Of a stretch of 64,000 bases of DNA, positions 9,295-18,164 are shown piece by piece. The notes beneath the pieces were generated by a model that saw nothing but the letters and a program-made list of their open reading frames with translations, did not search any database and was not told the DNA's origin. Source of the DNA: UBA932 sp031548545 (GTDB lineage: Bacteria; Bacteroidota; Bacteroidia; Bacteroidales; UBA932); the NCBI GenBank assembly GCA_031548545.1, contig JAVBQY010000007.1:62001-126000 (forward strand). Reading direction: 5' to 3'. Both the position numbers and the translations under genes were made by a program. How positions within the stretch are numbered: position 1 is the stretch's first letter; each line of letters opens with the position of its first letter.

Positions 9295-10335
9295 ATGAAG
9301 CGTTTGACCGCCGATGAAGCCCTTGAGCTCTACGAGCAGTTGTCTGTCAATGAGTTGATGGCTCTTGCCGACAAGGCGCGCCGGCAACAGGTGCCGGGCA
9401 GGGGGGTGAGTTGGCAGATTGACCGGAATGTGAATATCACCAACGTCTGCATTTCCGGTTGTCTGTTTTGTAATTTCCACTGCAAGCTGCATGACACGGA
9501 GCAGGCCTTTACTACCACCATGGATGAATATAGCCGCAAGATAGAAGAGCTTTTTGCCTTGGGCGGCGACCAGTTATTGTTACAGGGCGGCTTGCATCCC
9601 CGCTATGGACTGGCTTTTTATACGGAGCTTTTCCGTAGCCTGAAACAGGCTTACCCCTCCTTGAAACTGCATGCGTTGGGTCCTCCGGAAATAGCGCATA
9701 TCGCCCGCTTGGAGCGCCTGACTTACCGGGAGGTCCTCTTGGCCTTGCGAGAGGCGGGGCTGGACAGCCTGCCCGGCGCCGGCGCCGAAATACTGGTTGA
9801 CCGGGTGCGCGGGCAATTATCGCCCGGCAAGCCCGATTCCCAAGCCTGGTTTGATGTTATGCGTGAGGCGCACCGCCTGGGCTTTGTCACTTCGGCTACC
9901 ATGGTCTTCGGCCATGTGGAAACCCTCCGGGAGCGGATAGCCCATCTCGTGAAGATCCGTGATTTGCAGGATGAGCGGCCGGCCGGCATGCCCGGCTTCC
10001 TTGCGTTTATCTGCTGGCCCATGCAGACCAAAGGCACCCGGATGCCTGTGGCGCCGCAGGTTTCTCCCGTAGAGTATATCAAGATGGTAGCCATCAGCCG
10101 GCTGGTGCTGGACAATATCACGAATATCCAGGCCTCGTGGCTCACCGTGGGGCGCGAGACCGCACAGCTTTGCCTGCATGCGGGCGCCAATGATATGGGG
10201 TCCATCATGATTGAAGAAAATGTAGTGTCCAGCGCCGGCGCCCAATACCGCATGGATGCCGCTATGATGCAGCAGACCATACGTGAGGCGGGCTTTGAAC
10301 CCTGGCTGCGCGACCAGCAATATAACCGGCGGTAG
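9295..10335 (+). CDS. mqnC: Cyclic dehypoxanthinyl futalosine synthase MqnC (radical SAM)
   Basis: A 346-residue radical SAM enzyme. The [4Fe-4S] cysteines are Cys52, Cys56 and Cys59 (CISGCLFC). MqnC-type landmarks include DRNVNITNVC, LLLQGGLHP, GLDSLPGAGAEILVDRVR, TMVFGHVET and LAFICWPMQ. MqnC cyclises dehypoxanthine futalosine in the futalosine branch of menaquinone synthesis. The related MqnE has a similar core, but the PGAGAEIL and GHVET wording fits MqnC better. No other mqn gene is in the window, so the pathway is scattered here. The gene has its own strong promoter and is followed by a separate promoter for the peptidase. Confidence 0.85.
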   Translation: MKRLTADEALELYEQLSVNELMALADKARRQQVPGRGVSWQIDRNVNITNVCISGCLFCNFHCKLHDTEQAFTTTMDEYSRKIEELFALGGDQLLLQGGLHPRYGLAFYTELFRSLKQAYPSLKLHALGPPEIAHIARLERLTYREVLLALREAGLDSLPGAGAEILVDRVRGQLSPGKPDSQAWFDVMREAHRLGFVTSATMVFGHVETLRERIAHLVKIRDLQDERPAGMPGFLAFICWPMQTKGTRMPVAPQVSPVEYIKMVAISRLVLDNITNIQASWLTVGRETAQLCLHAGANDMGSIMIEENVVSSAGAQYRMDAAMMQQTIREAGFEPWLRDQQYNRR

Positions 10336-10341
10336 CAGACC

Positions 10342-10370
10342 TTGGCCGGGCAGATTTTTTTGTAATTTCG
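10342..10370 (+). promoter_or_regulatory. Possible promoter for the M20 dipeptidase gene
   Basis: TAATTTCG at 10363-10370 is one base off TAnnTTTG, with a TTG-containing -33 candidate at 10342-10345 and about 18 bases between. The start codon is at 10400. Confidence 0.4.
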
Positions 10371-10399
10371 TACTTTAATAACTATACCCTTTAAAGACT

Positions 10400-11758
10400 A
10401 TGACTATCCTTAATTACATAGAAGAAAACAAACAGCGTTTCCTCGATGAACTGTTCGAACTGCTGCGCATTCCCTCTATCAGCGCCCTGCCCCAACACGC
10501 CCCCGATATGCTGCGGGCTGCCGAAAAATGGGTGGAACTTTTGTATAAAGCCGGCGTGGACAAGGCCGAAGTATGCGCTACCGATGGTCCGCCGATTGTT
10601 TATGCCGAAAAAATCATTGATCCGGCTAAGCCTACCGTATTGGTCTACGGACACTATGATGTGATGCCCGTCGATCCGCTTGAGCTCTGGAAGACCCAAC
10701 CCTTTGAGCCTGTCGTAAAGGACGGCCGCATATGGGGCCGCGGCGCCAATGACGATAAGGGACAGAGTTTCATGCACGCCAAGGCTTTCGAATACATGAC
10801 CGCCAACGGCCTCCTGCCCTGCAACGTGAAATTCATGCTGGAGGGCGAGGAAGAAATCGGCTCCGGCAATATGCTGAAATGGTGTGCCGCCAACAAAGAG
10901 CGCCTCAGCGCAGATGTTATATTGGTCTCGGATACCGGCATGTTCGGCGAGCAGGACCCCAGTATTACCACCGGACTCCGCGGACTCACTTATGTCGAAG
11001 TAGAAGTAACGGGGCCTAACCACGACCTGCATTCCGGCCTCTTCGGCGGTGCTGTGGCCAATCCCGCCAACGTACTTTGCGCCATGATCGCCTCCCTGCA
11101 TGATGAAAAAGGCCGGATCACCGTGAAAGGCTTTTATGACGACGTACAGGAAGAGAGCGCCGCCGGCCGCACCGCATTAAACAAGGCGCCTTTCAACCTT
11201 GATCATTACAAAAAAGCCCTGGACGTAGCCGAAGTGGCCGGCGAAGAAGGCTACACTACCATTGAACGGACAGGTATACGACCTACCCTCGACGTCAACG
11301 GTATCTGGAGCGGTTACACCGGTGAGGGGTCCAAAACCGTCTTGCCCTCCAAGGCCAATGCCAAAATATCCATGCGCCTTGTCCCCAACCAGGACTGGAA
11401 AACAATCGGGCAGCTCTTTAAAGCGCACTTTGAACGTATCGCCCCGCCCACGGTGAAGGTAAATGTGACGATCCATCACGGTGGCGCTCCCTATGTATCA
11501 CCTACCGATTCTTTGGCTTACCAGGCCGCCCATGCCGCCTACGCCGAAGCCTTCGGCAAGGAGCCCGTGCCTTTCCGCAGCGGAGGAAGTATTCCCATCA
11601 TAGCCGCCTTTGAGCAGCACCTGGGCATCAAGTCCATCCTTATGGGTTTTGGGCTGGAAAGCGATGCCATCCATTCTCCCAATGAAAATTACGGCCTTTT
11701 CAATTTTTATAAAGGCATTGAAACCCTTACCTACTTCTACAAACACTTTGTAAAATAG
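10400..11758 (+). CDS. M20-family dipeptidase
   Basis: A 452-residue zinc metallopeptidase of the M20 (CNDP/PepV-like) family, which hydrolyses dipeptides in the cytoplasm. Metal-binding and catalytic motifs are intact: GHYDVMP with His85 and Asp87, GRGANDDKGQ with Asp118, and EGEEEIGSGN with catalytic and metal-binding glutamates near 150-152. A dimerisation (lid) domain occupies the middle, and DAIHSPNENY near the C-terminus supplies another metal-binding histidine. No signal peptide is visible. It ends 3 bp before the AMP nucleosidase gene, so the two form an operon. The exact substrate cannot be read from sequence. Confidence 0.9.
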   Translation: MTILNYIEENKQRFLDELFELLRIPSISALPQHAPDMLRAAEKWVELLYKAGVDKAEVCATDGPPIVYAEKIIDPAKPTVLVYGHYDVMPVDPLELWKTQPFEPVVKDGRIWGRGANDDKGQSFMHAKAFEYMTANGLLPCNVKFMLEGEEEIGSGNMLKWCAANKERLSADVILVSDTGMFGEQDPSITTGLRGLTYVEVEVTGPNHDLHSGLFGGAVANPANVLCAMIASLHDEKGRITVKGFYDDVQEESAAGRTALNKAPFNLDHYKKALDVAEVAGEEGYTTIERTGIRPTLDVNGIWSGYTGEGSKTVLPSKANAKISMRLVPNQDWKTIGQLFKAHFERIAPPTVKVNVTIHHGGAPYVSPTDSLAYQAAHAAYAEAFGKEPVPFRSGGSIPIIAAFEQHLGIKSILMGFGLESDAIHSPNENYGLFNFYKGIETLTYFYKHFVK

Positions 11759-11761
11759 CTT

Positions 11762-12532
11762 ATGAAAACAAAACCTGAAATCACAGCCAACTGGCTGCCC
11801 CGCTATACCGGCGAAAAATTGGAAAATTTCGGCGAGTTGATCCTGCTGACCAATTTCAGGCACTACCTTACCTTATTTTGCGCAAAGATGGGTGTAGAAC
11901 CGGTGGACAGCTACGCCAACATGCCCTGCGCCACGGCGCAGGGCATTACCATGATCAACTTCGGGATGGGTAGCCCCAATGCCGCTATCGTCATGGACCT
12001 TCTTTCGGCCGTTAGGCCCAAAGCCGTACTCTTTTTGGGGAAATGCGGGGTCCTGAAGCAGGACCATGAGGTCGGAGAATTCATCCTGCCCATTGCCGCC
12101 GTGAGGGGAGAGGGAACCTCAAATGACTATTTTCCGCCCGAGGTGCCGGCCCTGCCCGCCTTTATGCTGCAACGCGCCGTGTCTACCGCCGTGCGCAATG
12201 CGCAATATGACTACTGGACCGGTACGGTGTACACCACCAACCGCAGGGTTTGGGAACATGACGACCAGTTTAAAGACTACCTGCGCCGCATCCGCTGTCT
12301 GGCCATAGATATGGAAACCGCCACCCTCTTCTCCGTGGGTTTTGCCAACGGAATCAGTACCGGCGCCTTGCTGCTGGCTACCGATAAGCCGATCATCTCT
12401 TCCGGTGTGAAAACAGCGGAGAGTGATGCTTCGGTTACCGTCAACTATGTCGAAGACCACATTAATATAGGTATAGAAGCCCTCAAGCTCATCCAGCGGG
12501 AGGGGCAGACCGTGAAGCACCTGCGGTTTTAG
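11762..12532 (+). CDS. amn: AMP nucleosidase (phosphorylase superfamily)
   Basis: A 256-residue protein of the purine nucleoside phosphorylase/AMP nucleosidase fold. It resembles the short AMP nucleosidases of Bacteroidota, which lack the extra N-terminal domain of the E. coli enzyme. Visible motifs are NFGMGSPNAAIVMDLL, PKAVLFLGKCGVL (a Gly-rich phosphate-site region) and AIDMETATLFSVGF (the base/ribose-binding Met-Glu). AMP nucleosidase splits AMP into adenine and ribose-5-phosphate. It follows the dipeptidase gene after 3 bp. A nucleoside phosphorylase activity cannot be ruled out. Confidence 0.82.
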   Translation: MKTKPEITANWLPRYTGEKLENFGELILLTNFRHYLTLFCAKMGVEPVDSYANMPCATAQGITMINFGMGSPNAAIVMDLLSAVRPKAVLFLGKCGVLKQDHEVGEFILPIAAVRGEGTSNDYFPPEVPALPAFMLQRAVSTAVRNAQYDYWTGTVYTTNRRVWEHDDQFKDYLRRIRCLAIDMETATLFSVGFANGISTGALLLATDKPIISSGVKTAESDASVTVNYVEDHINIGIEALKLIQREGQTVKHLRF

Positions 12533-12601
12533 CGGGAAGGGCCAATAAACCTTCTTCCGTTTCTGTCGTCCAATAAAAATATATACCTATCTATATGTGT
12601 T

Positions 12602-13774
12602 ATGAAGACGTTAGGAAAGATTCTTGCTATTTTTGTTATTGGATTGGCCGGCGGCTTTGCCGCATTGGCCCTGCAGCGTTTATGGGCTCCGGAACAGCCG
12701 GCGGTAGCGCCGCCCTCTGCAACGCAGCCACTCACTGTCCCGGCCTCCGGCCGGACGCTTGAACTGCCCGATTTCATTGCCGCGGCAGACCTTTCGGTAC
12801 ATGCTGTGGTACACATCAGCGCCCAATTCCGGGTACGCACCCGGGTCTACAATGATTATTTCGGCTTGTTTGACTTTTCGCCCTTTGGCCGTCGTTACCG
12901 CGAGCAGGCCATTATGGGCTACGGTTCGGGCGTTATTGTCACCACCGACGGTTATATTGTCACCAACAACCACGTGGTGCAGGATGCTGCGCAGATAGAG
13001 GTCTCGCTGAACAACCGGCATACCTATACGGCCCGGCTGGTGGGCGCCGATCCCTCCTCGGACCTGGCCGTACTCAAAATAGACGCCCTGGACCTGCCTT
13101 ACCTGCCCTTTGCCAACTCCGACAGCGTGAAAGTGGGCGAGTGGGTGCTGGCCGTAGGCAATCCTTTCAACCTGACCTCTACCGTGACGGCGGGCATCGT
13201 GAGCGCCCGCGCCCGTAATATCAATATTATCTCCGAAAATCTGGGCGACAGTCCCATCGAATCCTTTATCCAGACCGATGCCGCCGTCAACAGCGGCAAC
13301 AGCGGTGGCGCCTTAGTCAACAGTGTCGGTCAATTGATAGGGATCAACGCCGCCATTGCCTCCAATACCGGCGCCTATGCCGGTTATTCTTTCGCTATCC
13401 CTGCGAACATTGCGAAAAAAGTAACGGAAGACCTGATCCAATATGGCGTCGTACAACGCGCCTACCTGGGCGTTGCAGCCGAAATGGGCAACCGCTTCGG
13501 CAAGGAGCAGCCTCTGGAGCAGGGGGTGGCGCTGGGGGCCTTGTTGCGAGGCGGCGCCGCCCATAAGGCCGGCATCGAGGCGGGCGACGTACTCTTGTCG
13601 TTGAATGACCGGGAGGTCAACTCCCGCGCCGCCATGATGGAAATACTCGGCCAGTGCCGCCCGGGCGATCAGCTAACCGCCGCCGTCAGCCGCAACGGAC
13701 AGCGACACACCTACACCGTCATCCTCCACAACCGCAATGGCGGAACAGCGGAGCTCGGGACAGACAGGGATTAA
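12602..13774 (+). CDS. HtrA/DegP-type periplasmic serine protease with one PDZ domain
   Basis: A 390-residue protein with an N-terminal hydrophobic signal or anchor (residues 7-26). The trypsin-like domain has the full triad: His124 (TNNHVV), Asp154 (SSDLAVLKI) and Ser234 (NSGNSGGAL). A single PDZ domain covers about residues 285-385 (HKAGIEAGDVLLSLNDREV). The family degrades or refolds damaged envelope proteins. One PDZ domain rather than two makes it closer to DegS or short HtrA forms than to E. coli DegP. It stands between the AMP nucleosidase and eutB genes with its own spacer. Confidence 0.92.
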   Translation: MKTLGKILAIFVIGLAGGFAALALQRLWAPEQPAVAPPSATQPLTVPASGRTLELPDFIAAADLSVHAVVHISAQFRVRTRVYNDYFGLFDFSPFGRRYREQAIMGYGSGVIVTTDGYIVTNNHVVQDAAQIEVSLNNRHTYTARLVGADPSSDLAVLKIDALDLPYLPFANSDSVKVGEWVLAVGNPFNLTSTVTAGIVSARARNINIISENLGDSPIESFIQTDAAVNSGNSGGALVNSVGQLIGINAAIASNTGAYAGYSFAIPANIAKKVTEDLIQYGVVQRAYLGVAAEMGNRFGKEQPLEQGVALGALLRGGAAHKAGIEAGDVLLSLNDREVNSRAAMMEILGQCRPGDQLTAAVSRNGQRHTYTVILHNRNGGTAELGTDRD

Positions 13775-13810
13775 GCCGTCTCCGCTATTTCAATCTTTGA
13801 ATTTTAATCC

Positions 13811-13818
13811 TATCTTTG
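13811..13818 (+). promoter_or_regulatory. Probable eutB promoter -7 box (TATCTTTG)
   Basis: A perfect TAnnTTTG match 22 bases before the eutB ATG. The -33 region is weak: TATTT lies near 13786-13790, and a TTTG at 13796-13799 is too close. No riboswitch-sized leader is present. Confidence 0.5.
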
Positions 13819-13840
13819 TGCCTGGCAGAAAAGATAGATT

Positions 13841-15217
13841 ATGACATACCGTAGTACAGTGGGCCTCAAAGTGTATAGTTTTGACACCCTGAAAGAATTG
13901 ATGGCCAAGGCTTCGCCGGAGCGTTCCGGTGATACGCTGGCCGGCGTTGCCGCCGCCAGTATGGAAGAGCGGGTCGCCGCACAAATGGCCCTGGCCGACC
14001 TTCCGCTGAAGCGTTTTCTAGAAGAACCCGTGATTCCTTATGAAGAGGATGAGGTCACCCGCCTGATCATGGACTCCCATGATCAGGCGGCCTTTGCGGC
14101 GGTGGCCCACCTGACCGTCGGCGGTTTTCGCAACTGGCTCCTGAGCGCGGAGGCAAGCACGGACAAATTACAGGCCCTGGCGCCGGGCGTCACCCCGGAG
14201 ATGGCCGCTGCCGTCTCCAAGATCATGCGCAACCAGGACCTGATCCTCGTGGCCCGGAAATGCAGGGTGGTTACGAAATTCCGCAATACCATAGGCCTCC
14301 CCGGGCGCCTGTCTACCCGTTTGCAGCCCAACCATCCTACGGACGATGCCAAGGGCATTGCCGCCGTCGTGCTCGACGGGCTGATGTACGGCAGTGGCGA
14401 CGCCGTCATCGGCATCAATCCTGCAAGCGACAGTATGCCGGTACTCGCGCAGCTCAATTACCTGCTCGATGAGGTCATCCGCCGTTACGAGATACCCACC
14501 CAATCCTGTGTGCTTACCCATGTCACCAATACCATCCAGTTGATGGAACAAGGCGTTCCGGTGGACCTGGTTTTCCAGTCTATCGCCGGCACCGAAGGGG
14601 CTAACCGCGGTTTCGGCATCAGCCTCTCCCTGCTTGATGAGGCCTATGCCGCCGCCCTGAGCCTGAAACGCGGCGCCATCGGCGATAATGTCATGTACTT
14701 TGAAACAGGGCAGGGGAGTTGCCTCTCTTCCGGCGCCCACCATAACGTAGACCAGCAAACCTGCGAGGCCCGCGCCTATGCCGTGGCCCGCCGCTACAAG
14801 CCCTTACTGGTAAATACCGTAGTCGGCTTCATCGGTCCGGAATACCTCTATGACGGCAAGCAGATCATCCGGGCGGGACTTGAAGACCACTTCTGCGGCA
14901 AGCTGATGGGGGTTCCGCTGGGTTGCGACGTTTGCTACACCAACCATGCCGAGGCGGACCAGGACGATATGGATACCCTGCTGACCCTGCTGGCTGCGGC
15001 CGGCGTTACCTTTGTTATCGGTGTGCCGGGCGCCGACGATATCATGCTGAACTACCAAAGCACCTCCTTCCATGACGCCTTGTATGTACGCGAAGCCCTC
15101 GGCCTGCAACATGCGCCGGAATTCGCCCAATGGCTGATGAAAATGAAACTCTCCGGCGCCGATGGCCGGTTGCTGCCCTTGTCTTCCACCCCTCTTTTAC
15201 AATTAACCTCCTTCTAA
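13841..15217 (+). CDS. eutB: Ethanolamine ammonia-lyase large subunit EutB
   Basis: A 458-residue protein matching EutB in length and wording (KFRNTIGLPGRLSTRLQPNHPTD, DAVIGINPASDS, MYFETGQGSCLSSGAHHNVDQ, PLGCDVCYTNHAEADQDDM). EutB carries the TIM-barrel active site and, with EutC, uses adenosylcobalamin to split ethanolamine into acetaldehyde and ammonia. Carboxysome-like shell, EutA, EutG/EutE and EutVW-like regulatory genes are absent from the window, so this is a minimal eutBC pair. The next gene starts 3 bp after its stop. Confidence 0.96.
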   Translation: MTYRSTVGLKVYSFDTLKELMAKASPERSGDTLAGVAAASMEERVAAQMALADLPLKRFLEEPVIPYEEDEVTRLIMDSHDQAAFAAVAHLTVGGFRNWLLSAEASTDKLQALAPGVTPEMAAAVSKIMRNQDLILVARKCRVVTKFRNTIGLPGRLSTRLQPNHPTDDAKGIAAVVLDGLMYGSGDAVIGINPASDSMPVLAQLNYLLDEVIRRYEIPTQSCVLTHVTNTIQLMEQGVPVDLVFQSIAGTEGANRGFGISLSLLDEAYAAALSLKRGAIGDNVMYFETGQGSCLSSGAHHNVDQQTCEARAYAVARRYKPLLVNTVVGFIGPEYLYDGKQIIRAGLEDHFCGKLMGVPLGCDVCYTNHAEADQDDMDTLLTLLAAAGVTFVIGVPGADDIMLNYQSTSFHDALYVREALGLQHAPEFAQWLMKMKLSGADGRLLPLSSTPLLQLTSF

Positions 15218-15220
15218 GCC

Positions 15221-16015
15221 ATGAACAACGACGGTTTAACTCCGAATAACTGGGACGAGCTGAAACGCTATACCGCCGCCCGCATAGCCCTCGGCCGCGC
15301 CGGAGCGGGCCTGCCCACCGACGCTTATTTGCAATTCAAGCTGGCCCATGCCCGCGCCAAGGATGCCGTATGGCTGCCTTTTGACAAATTTAAACTGGCC
15401 GACGACTTAAAGGAATACGGACTCGACAGTGTCTTTGTAGAGAGCCTTGCCGGCAGCAAAGAAGAATACCTTACCCGTCCCGACCTGGGCCGCAAACTGA
15501 GCGTTACTTCCGCCAAACGCTTGCAGGAAGCCCGCTTGGCCCCAGCCGATGTGCTCCTTGTCGTGGGTGACGGACTGTCTTCCATCGCCATGCATAACCA
15601 TGCGCGGCCTTTCATTGAACAATTCCTGCCTTATATGCAAAGCCTCGGCAAACGCGTTTACCCTATTGTAATCGCCGAGCGTTCGCGCGTGGCCCTGGCC
15701 GACGAGGTGGCGCGCATACTGCAGGCCTCCGTAGTGGTTATCCTGATTGGTGAACGGCCCGGTTTATCTTCGCCGGACAGTATGGGCGCATACCTGAGCT
15801 GGAAGCCCGCCCCTAACTGCCCCGACGCCGAACGCAATTGTATTTCCAATATCCGTCCCGAGGGATTGACTTATGACCGCGCCGCTTTCAAACTCGCATG
15901 GCTCATAGAACAGGCCTTTGCCATGCAACGCACCGGCATTGCCCTTAAAGACCGCAGTGACGATCCTAACTGCTATGGCTTGTTGAAACCGGCGTATTGG
16001 CTACCGGAGGAGTAA
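15221..16015 (+). CDS. eutC: Ethanolamine ammonia-lyase small subunit EutC
   Basis: A 264-residue protein with EutC wording (ALGRAGAGLPTDAYLQFKLAHARAKDAVW, DVLLVVGDGLSSIAMHNHA, VVILIGERPGLSSPDSMGAYL, NCISNIRPEGL). EutC binds the cobalamin cofactor together with EutB. It is translationally close to eutB (3 bp). Its last 50 bp overlap, tail to tail, the end of the sugar dehydratase gene on the other strand, so there is no room for an independent terminator between them. Confidence 0.95.
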   Translation: MNNDGLTPNNWDELKRYTAARIALGRAGAGLPTDAYLQFKLAHARAKDAVWLPFDKFKLADDLKEYGLDSVFVESLAGSKEEYLTRPDLGRKLSVTSAKRLQEARLAPADVLLVVGDGLSSIAMHNHARPFIEQFLPYMQSLGKRVYPIVIAERSRVALADEVARILQASVVVILIGERPGLSSPDSMGAYLSWKPAPNCPDAERNCISNIRPEGLTYDRAAFKLAWLIEQAFAMQRTGIALKDRSDDPNCYGLLKPAYWLPEE

Positions 16016-18002
16016 TGGCCGGCGTCAGTTTGTCCAACAGGCAATACTCCGAATTTTCACTGATAAACTCCGGAACAATATCCTTCATCAGGCGGACCGT
16101 TTCCATCGCTTCGCTGTGGAAGGCTGTGCCTACCAGCGTCTGGATTTTTTGCTGCACCTCCTGGTGTTCGTATTTTCTGGTACCGGCAATCAGTATCTTG
16201 TCATGGCTTGTAGGCTGAACATCTTCCCCGTTATTCAACAGCTCTTCATAGAGTTTTTCACCGGGGCGCAGGCCGGTAAATTGGATTTTGATGTCCTTGT
16301 CTACCTCTAATCCTGATAACAGAATCATCCGTTTGGCCAGGTCTACAATTTTAACCGGGTCCCCCATGTCGAATACAAATATTTCACCGCCAAGGCCCAT
16401 ATTCCCGGCTTCCAATACCAGCCGGCAGGCTTCGGGAATCGTCATAAAATAACGGATGATATCCGGGTGGGTGACCGTAATGGGGCCGCCGCAACTGATC
16501 TGCTCCTTGAAACGCGGAATAACCGATCCGTTTGAGCCCAATACATTGCCGAAGCGCGTAGTGATAAAGCGGGTTTTATTTTGGGTCCTGCCTGCTTTTT
16601 CAAGCTGCTGATCGAGGGACTGTACGTAAATTTCGGCGATACGCTTTGAGGCGCCCATGACATTGGTCGGGTTCACCGCTTTGTCTGTAGATACATACAC
16701 GAAAGCCTCACAATGATGTTCAACAGCCAGGTCGGCTACATTGATCGTACCGAATATATTGGTCATTACCGCCTCGCAGGGGTGTTCCTCCATTAAAGGA
16801 ACGTGCTTGTAGGCCGCTACATGATATACCAGCTGCGGTTGATACAGTTTGAATACACGTGTCAGGCTGCTAACGTTCTTCACATCGCCGACCACAACGG
16901 TGAGGTTCAGGGCCGGAAACTTCCCTTCCAATTCCAGCCTCAGTTGATGGATAGGCGTTTCCGCATTGTCACAAAGAATCAATGTCTCCGGTTGGTAGGC
17001 GCTTAACTGGCGTGCAATCTCACTGCCGATGGAGCCCGCTGCGCCGGTGATTAGCACCCGCTTTCCCTGTATGGAGTCCCGCAGGCCCGTATTATCCAGT
17101 ACAATCGGGGGGCGGCTCAGGAGATCCTCTATCTTTACCCGCTTTATCTTCTTGACTAATGACTCGCCGCTTTTCCATTCATTGATGGGAGGTGCGGACA
17201 GTATTTCAATTTTATGCTGCAGGCAGTTGTCTACAATATTCTGTTTGGCCTCTATACTCAACTCTTCCGGATTGATCAGCATGACCCGGACATGTTGTTT
17301 CTTCATGATATTCCTGAAGCTTGCACTGCTTTGCCGGAATACCGGAACATTCAAGGCCTGCTTGTCCGCCATTTTCGGATCGCTGGTCACAAAACCTATA
17401 ATATTATAAGGCTGGTTGGGCGTATTCTTGATCATCTTTCCCAGGCTTACATTATTGGGCGTTACCTGGTAAATCATCATCGGAATATTTTTCTTTCCGG
17501 CGCCCGAGTAGCTTTTAACATGGTCATAAATCAACCTTACGGCCATACGACAGAAAAACAACAGGAAAAATGTAAATACAAAATTAATGAAGAAGCCGAT
17601 GCCCGGAAAAATAGAACCGCCCACATATATATTAAGCATGACATTGATCAGCGCCATGCTTAATGTAGCACAGCTTACGGCCGCCAATATGCGCAGCGTA
17701 TCCCGGAAGGTGGAAAAACGGATAATACCTTTAGACGTGTGGAACAATAAAAAGAAAAGCAGCATGCAGGCCGTGTTCATCCCCAGCTTTATCAGGAAAG
17801 ATTGGAGGTATAGCGGCGTTTCACGTAAAATAGCGCAAATCCATAAGGTGGTAATGAAAGAAAGGATGGATATCAGCGTATCCATAGACAAGATAAGCCA
17901 TTTGGGCAAATAGGGGAAGTCCTTCAGAAAACGGAGCGCAACCTCCGTGTACCTGTTCAGGAATTCCTGTCTATATTTGTAACGCGTGAAAAATTGGATC
18001 AT
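15966..18002 (-). CDS. Membrane-anchored nucleotide-sugar 4,6-dehydratase (FlaA1/WbpM/PglF/CapD family)
   Basis: A 678-residue protein from the ATG at 18002; an upstream TTG is open but lies within the promoter region. The N-terminal 180 residues hold about four membrane helices. A nucleotide-binding middle domain follows, then an extended SDR domain with TGAAGSIGSEI (near 317) and STDKAVNPTNVMGASK (near 440-455), where Met replaces the usual SDR tyrosine, as is typical of WbpM-type enzymes. Such enzymes convert UDP-GlcNAc to a 4-keto-6-deoxy sugar. The DegT aminotransferase and PglC-like transferase across the divergent promoter would use that product, so it belongs functionally to the polysaccharide locus. 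Confidence 0.9.
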   Translation of the reverse strand: MIQFFTRYKYRQEFLNRYTEVALRFLKDFPYLPKWLILSMDTLISILSFITTLWICAILRETPLYLQSFLIKLGMNTACMLLFFLLFHTSKGIIRFSTFRDTLRILAAVSCATLSMALINVMLNIYVGGSIFPGIGFFINFVFTFFLLFFCRMAVRLIYDHVKSYSGAGKKNIPMMIYQVTPNNVSLGKMIKNTPNQPYNIIGFVTSDPKMADKQALNVPVFRQSSASFRNIMKKQHVRVMLINPEELSIEAKQNIVDNCLQHKIEILSAPPINEWKSGESLVKKIKRVKIEDLLSRPPIVLDNTGLRDSIQGKRVLITGAAGSIGSEIARQLSAYQPETLILCDNAETPIHQLRLELEGKFPALNLTVVVGDVKNVSSLTRVFKLYQPQLVYHVAAYKHVPLMEEHPCEAVMTNIFGTINVADLAVEHHCEAFVYVSTDKAVNPTNVMGASKRIAEIYVQSLDQQLEKAGRTQNKTRFITTRFGNVLGSNGSVIPRFKEQISCGGPITVTHPDIIRYFMTIPEACRLVLEAGNMGLGGEIFVFDMGDPVKIVDLAKRMILLSGLEVDKDIKIQFTGLRPGEKLYEELLNNGEDVQPTSHDKILIAGTRKYEHQEVQQKIQTLVGTAFHSEAMETVRLMKDIVPEFISENSEYCLLDKLTPAITPPVANTPVSTSHSS

Positions 18003-18032
18003 TATGACTGCTCTTATATCCGTAAGGCCGGG

Positions 18033-18064
18033 CAAATGTAGCCCTTAAATTTGATATTTACAAA
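18033..18064 (-). promoter_or_regulatory. Promoter of the leftward sugar dehydratase gene
   Basis: On the reverse strand TTTG (18064-18061), a 20-base spacer and TACATTTG (18040-18033) fit the Bacteroidota consensus. The predicted start leaves a leader of about 26 bases before the ATG at 18002. Confidence 0.7.
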
Positions 18065-18133
18065 CGCCAGATGTTAAGTCTTAATTGTTAAAAAGTAGTA
18101 AATTTAAATATCGGATGTAAACTATTTTTTGCT

Positions 18134-18164
18134 CTTGTATGTTTATATATTTTGATTACCTTTG
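18134..18164 (+). promoter_or_regulatory. Promoter of the polysaccharide operon (CTTG, 19 bases, TACCTTTG)
   Basis: TACCTTTG at 18157-18164 is a perfect -7 box, with CTTG at 18134-18137 as -33 and a 19-base spacer. It points into upxY and is back-to-back with the dehydratase promoter. No inverted repeats flank it, so a phase-variable (invertible) promoter is not evident. Confidence 0.65.

Noticed and set aside
10322..10360. CCGGC/GCCGG pairing followed by a T run after mqnC
   Set aside because: The stem is five pairs with a long loop and starts in the stop region; the T run is better explained as promoter spacer.
12533..12601. Weak hairpin (GAAGG/CCTTC) and a near-consensus TATATGTG box before the HtrA gene
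   Set aside because: The stem is only five pairs with no T run, and no -33 box lies at the right distance.
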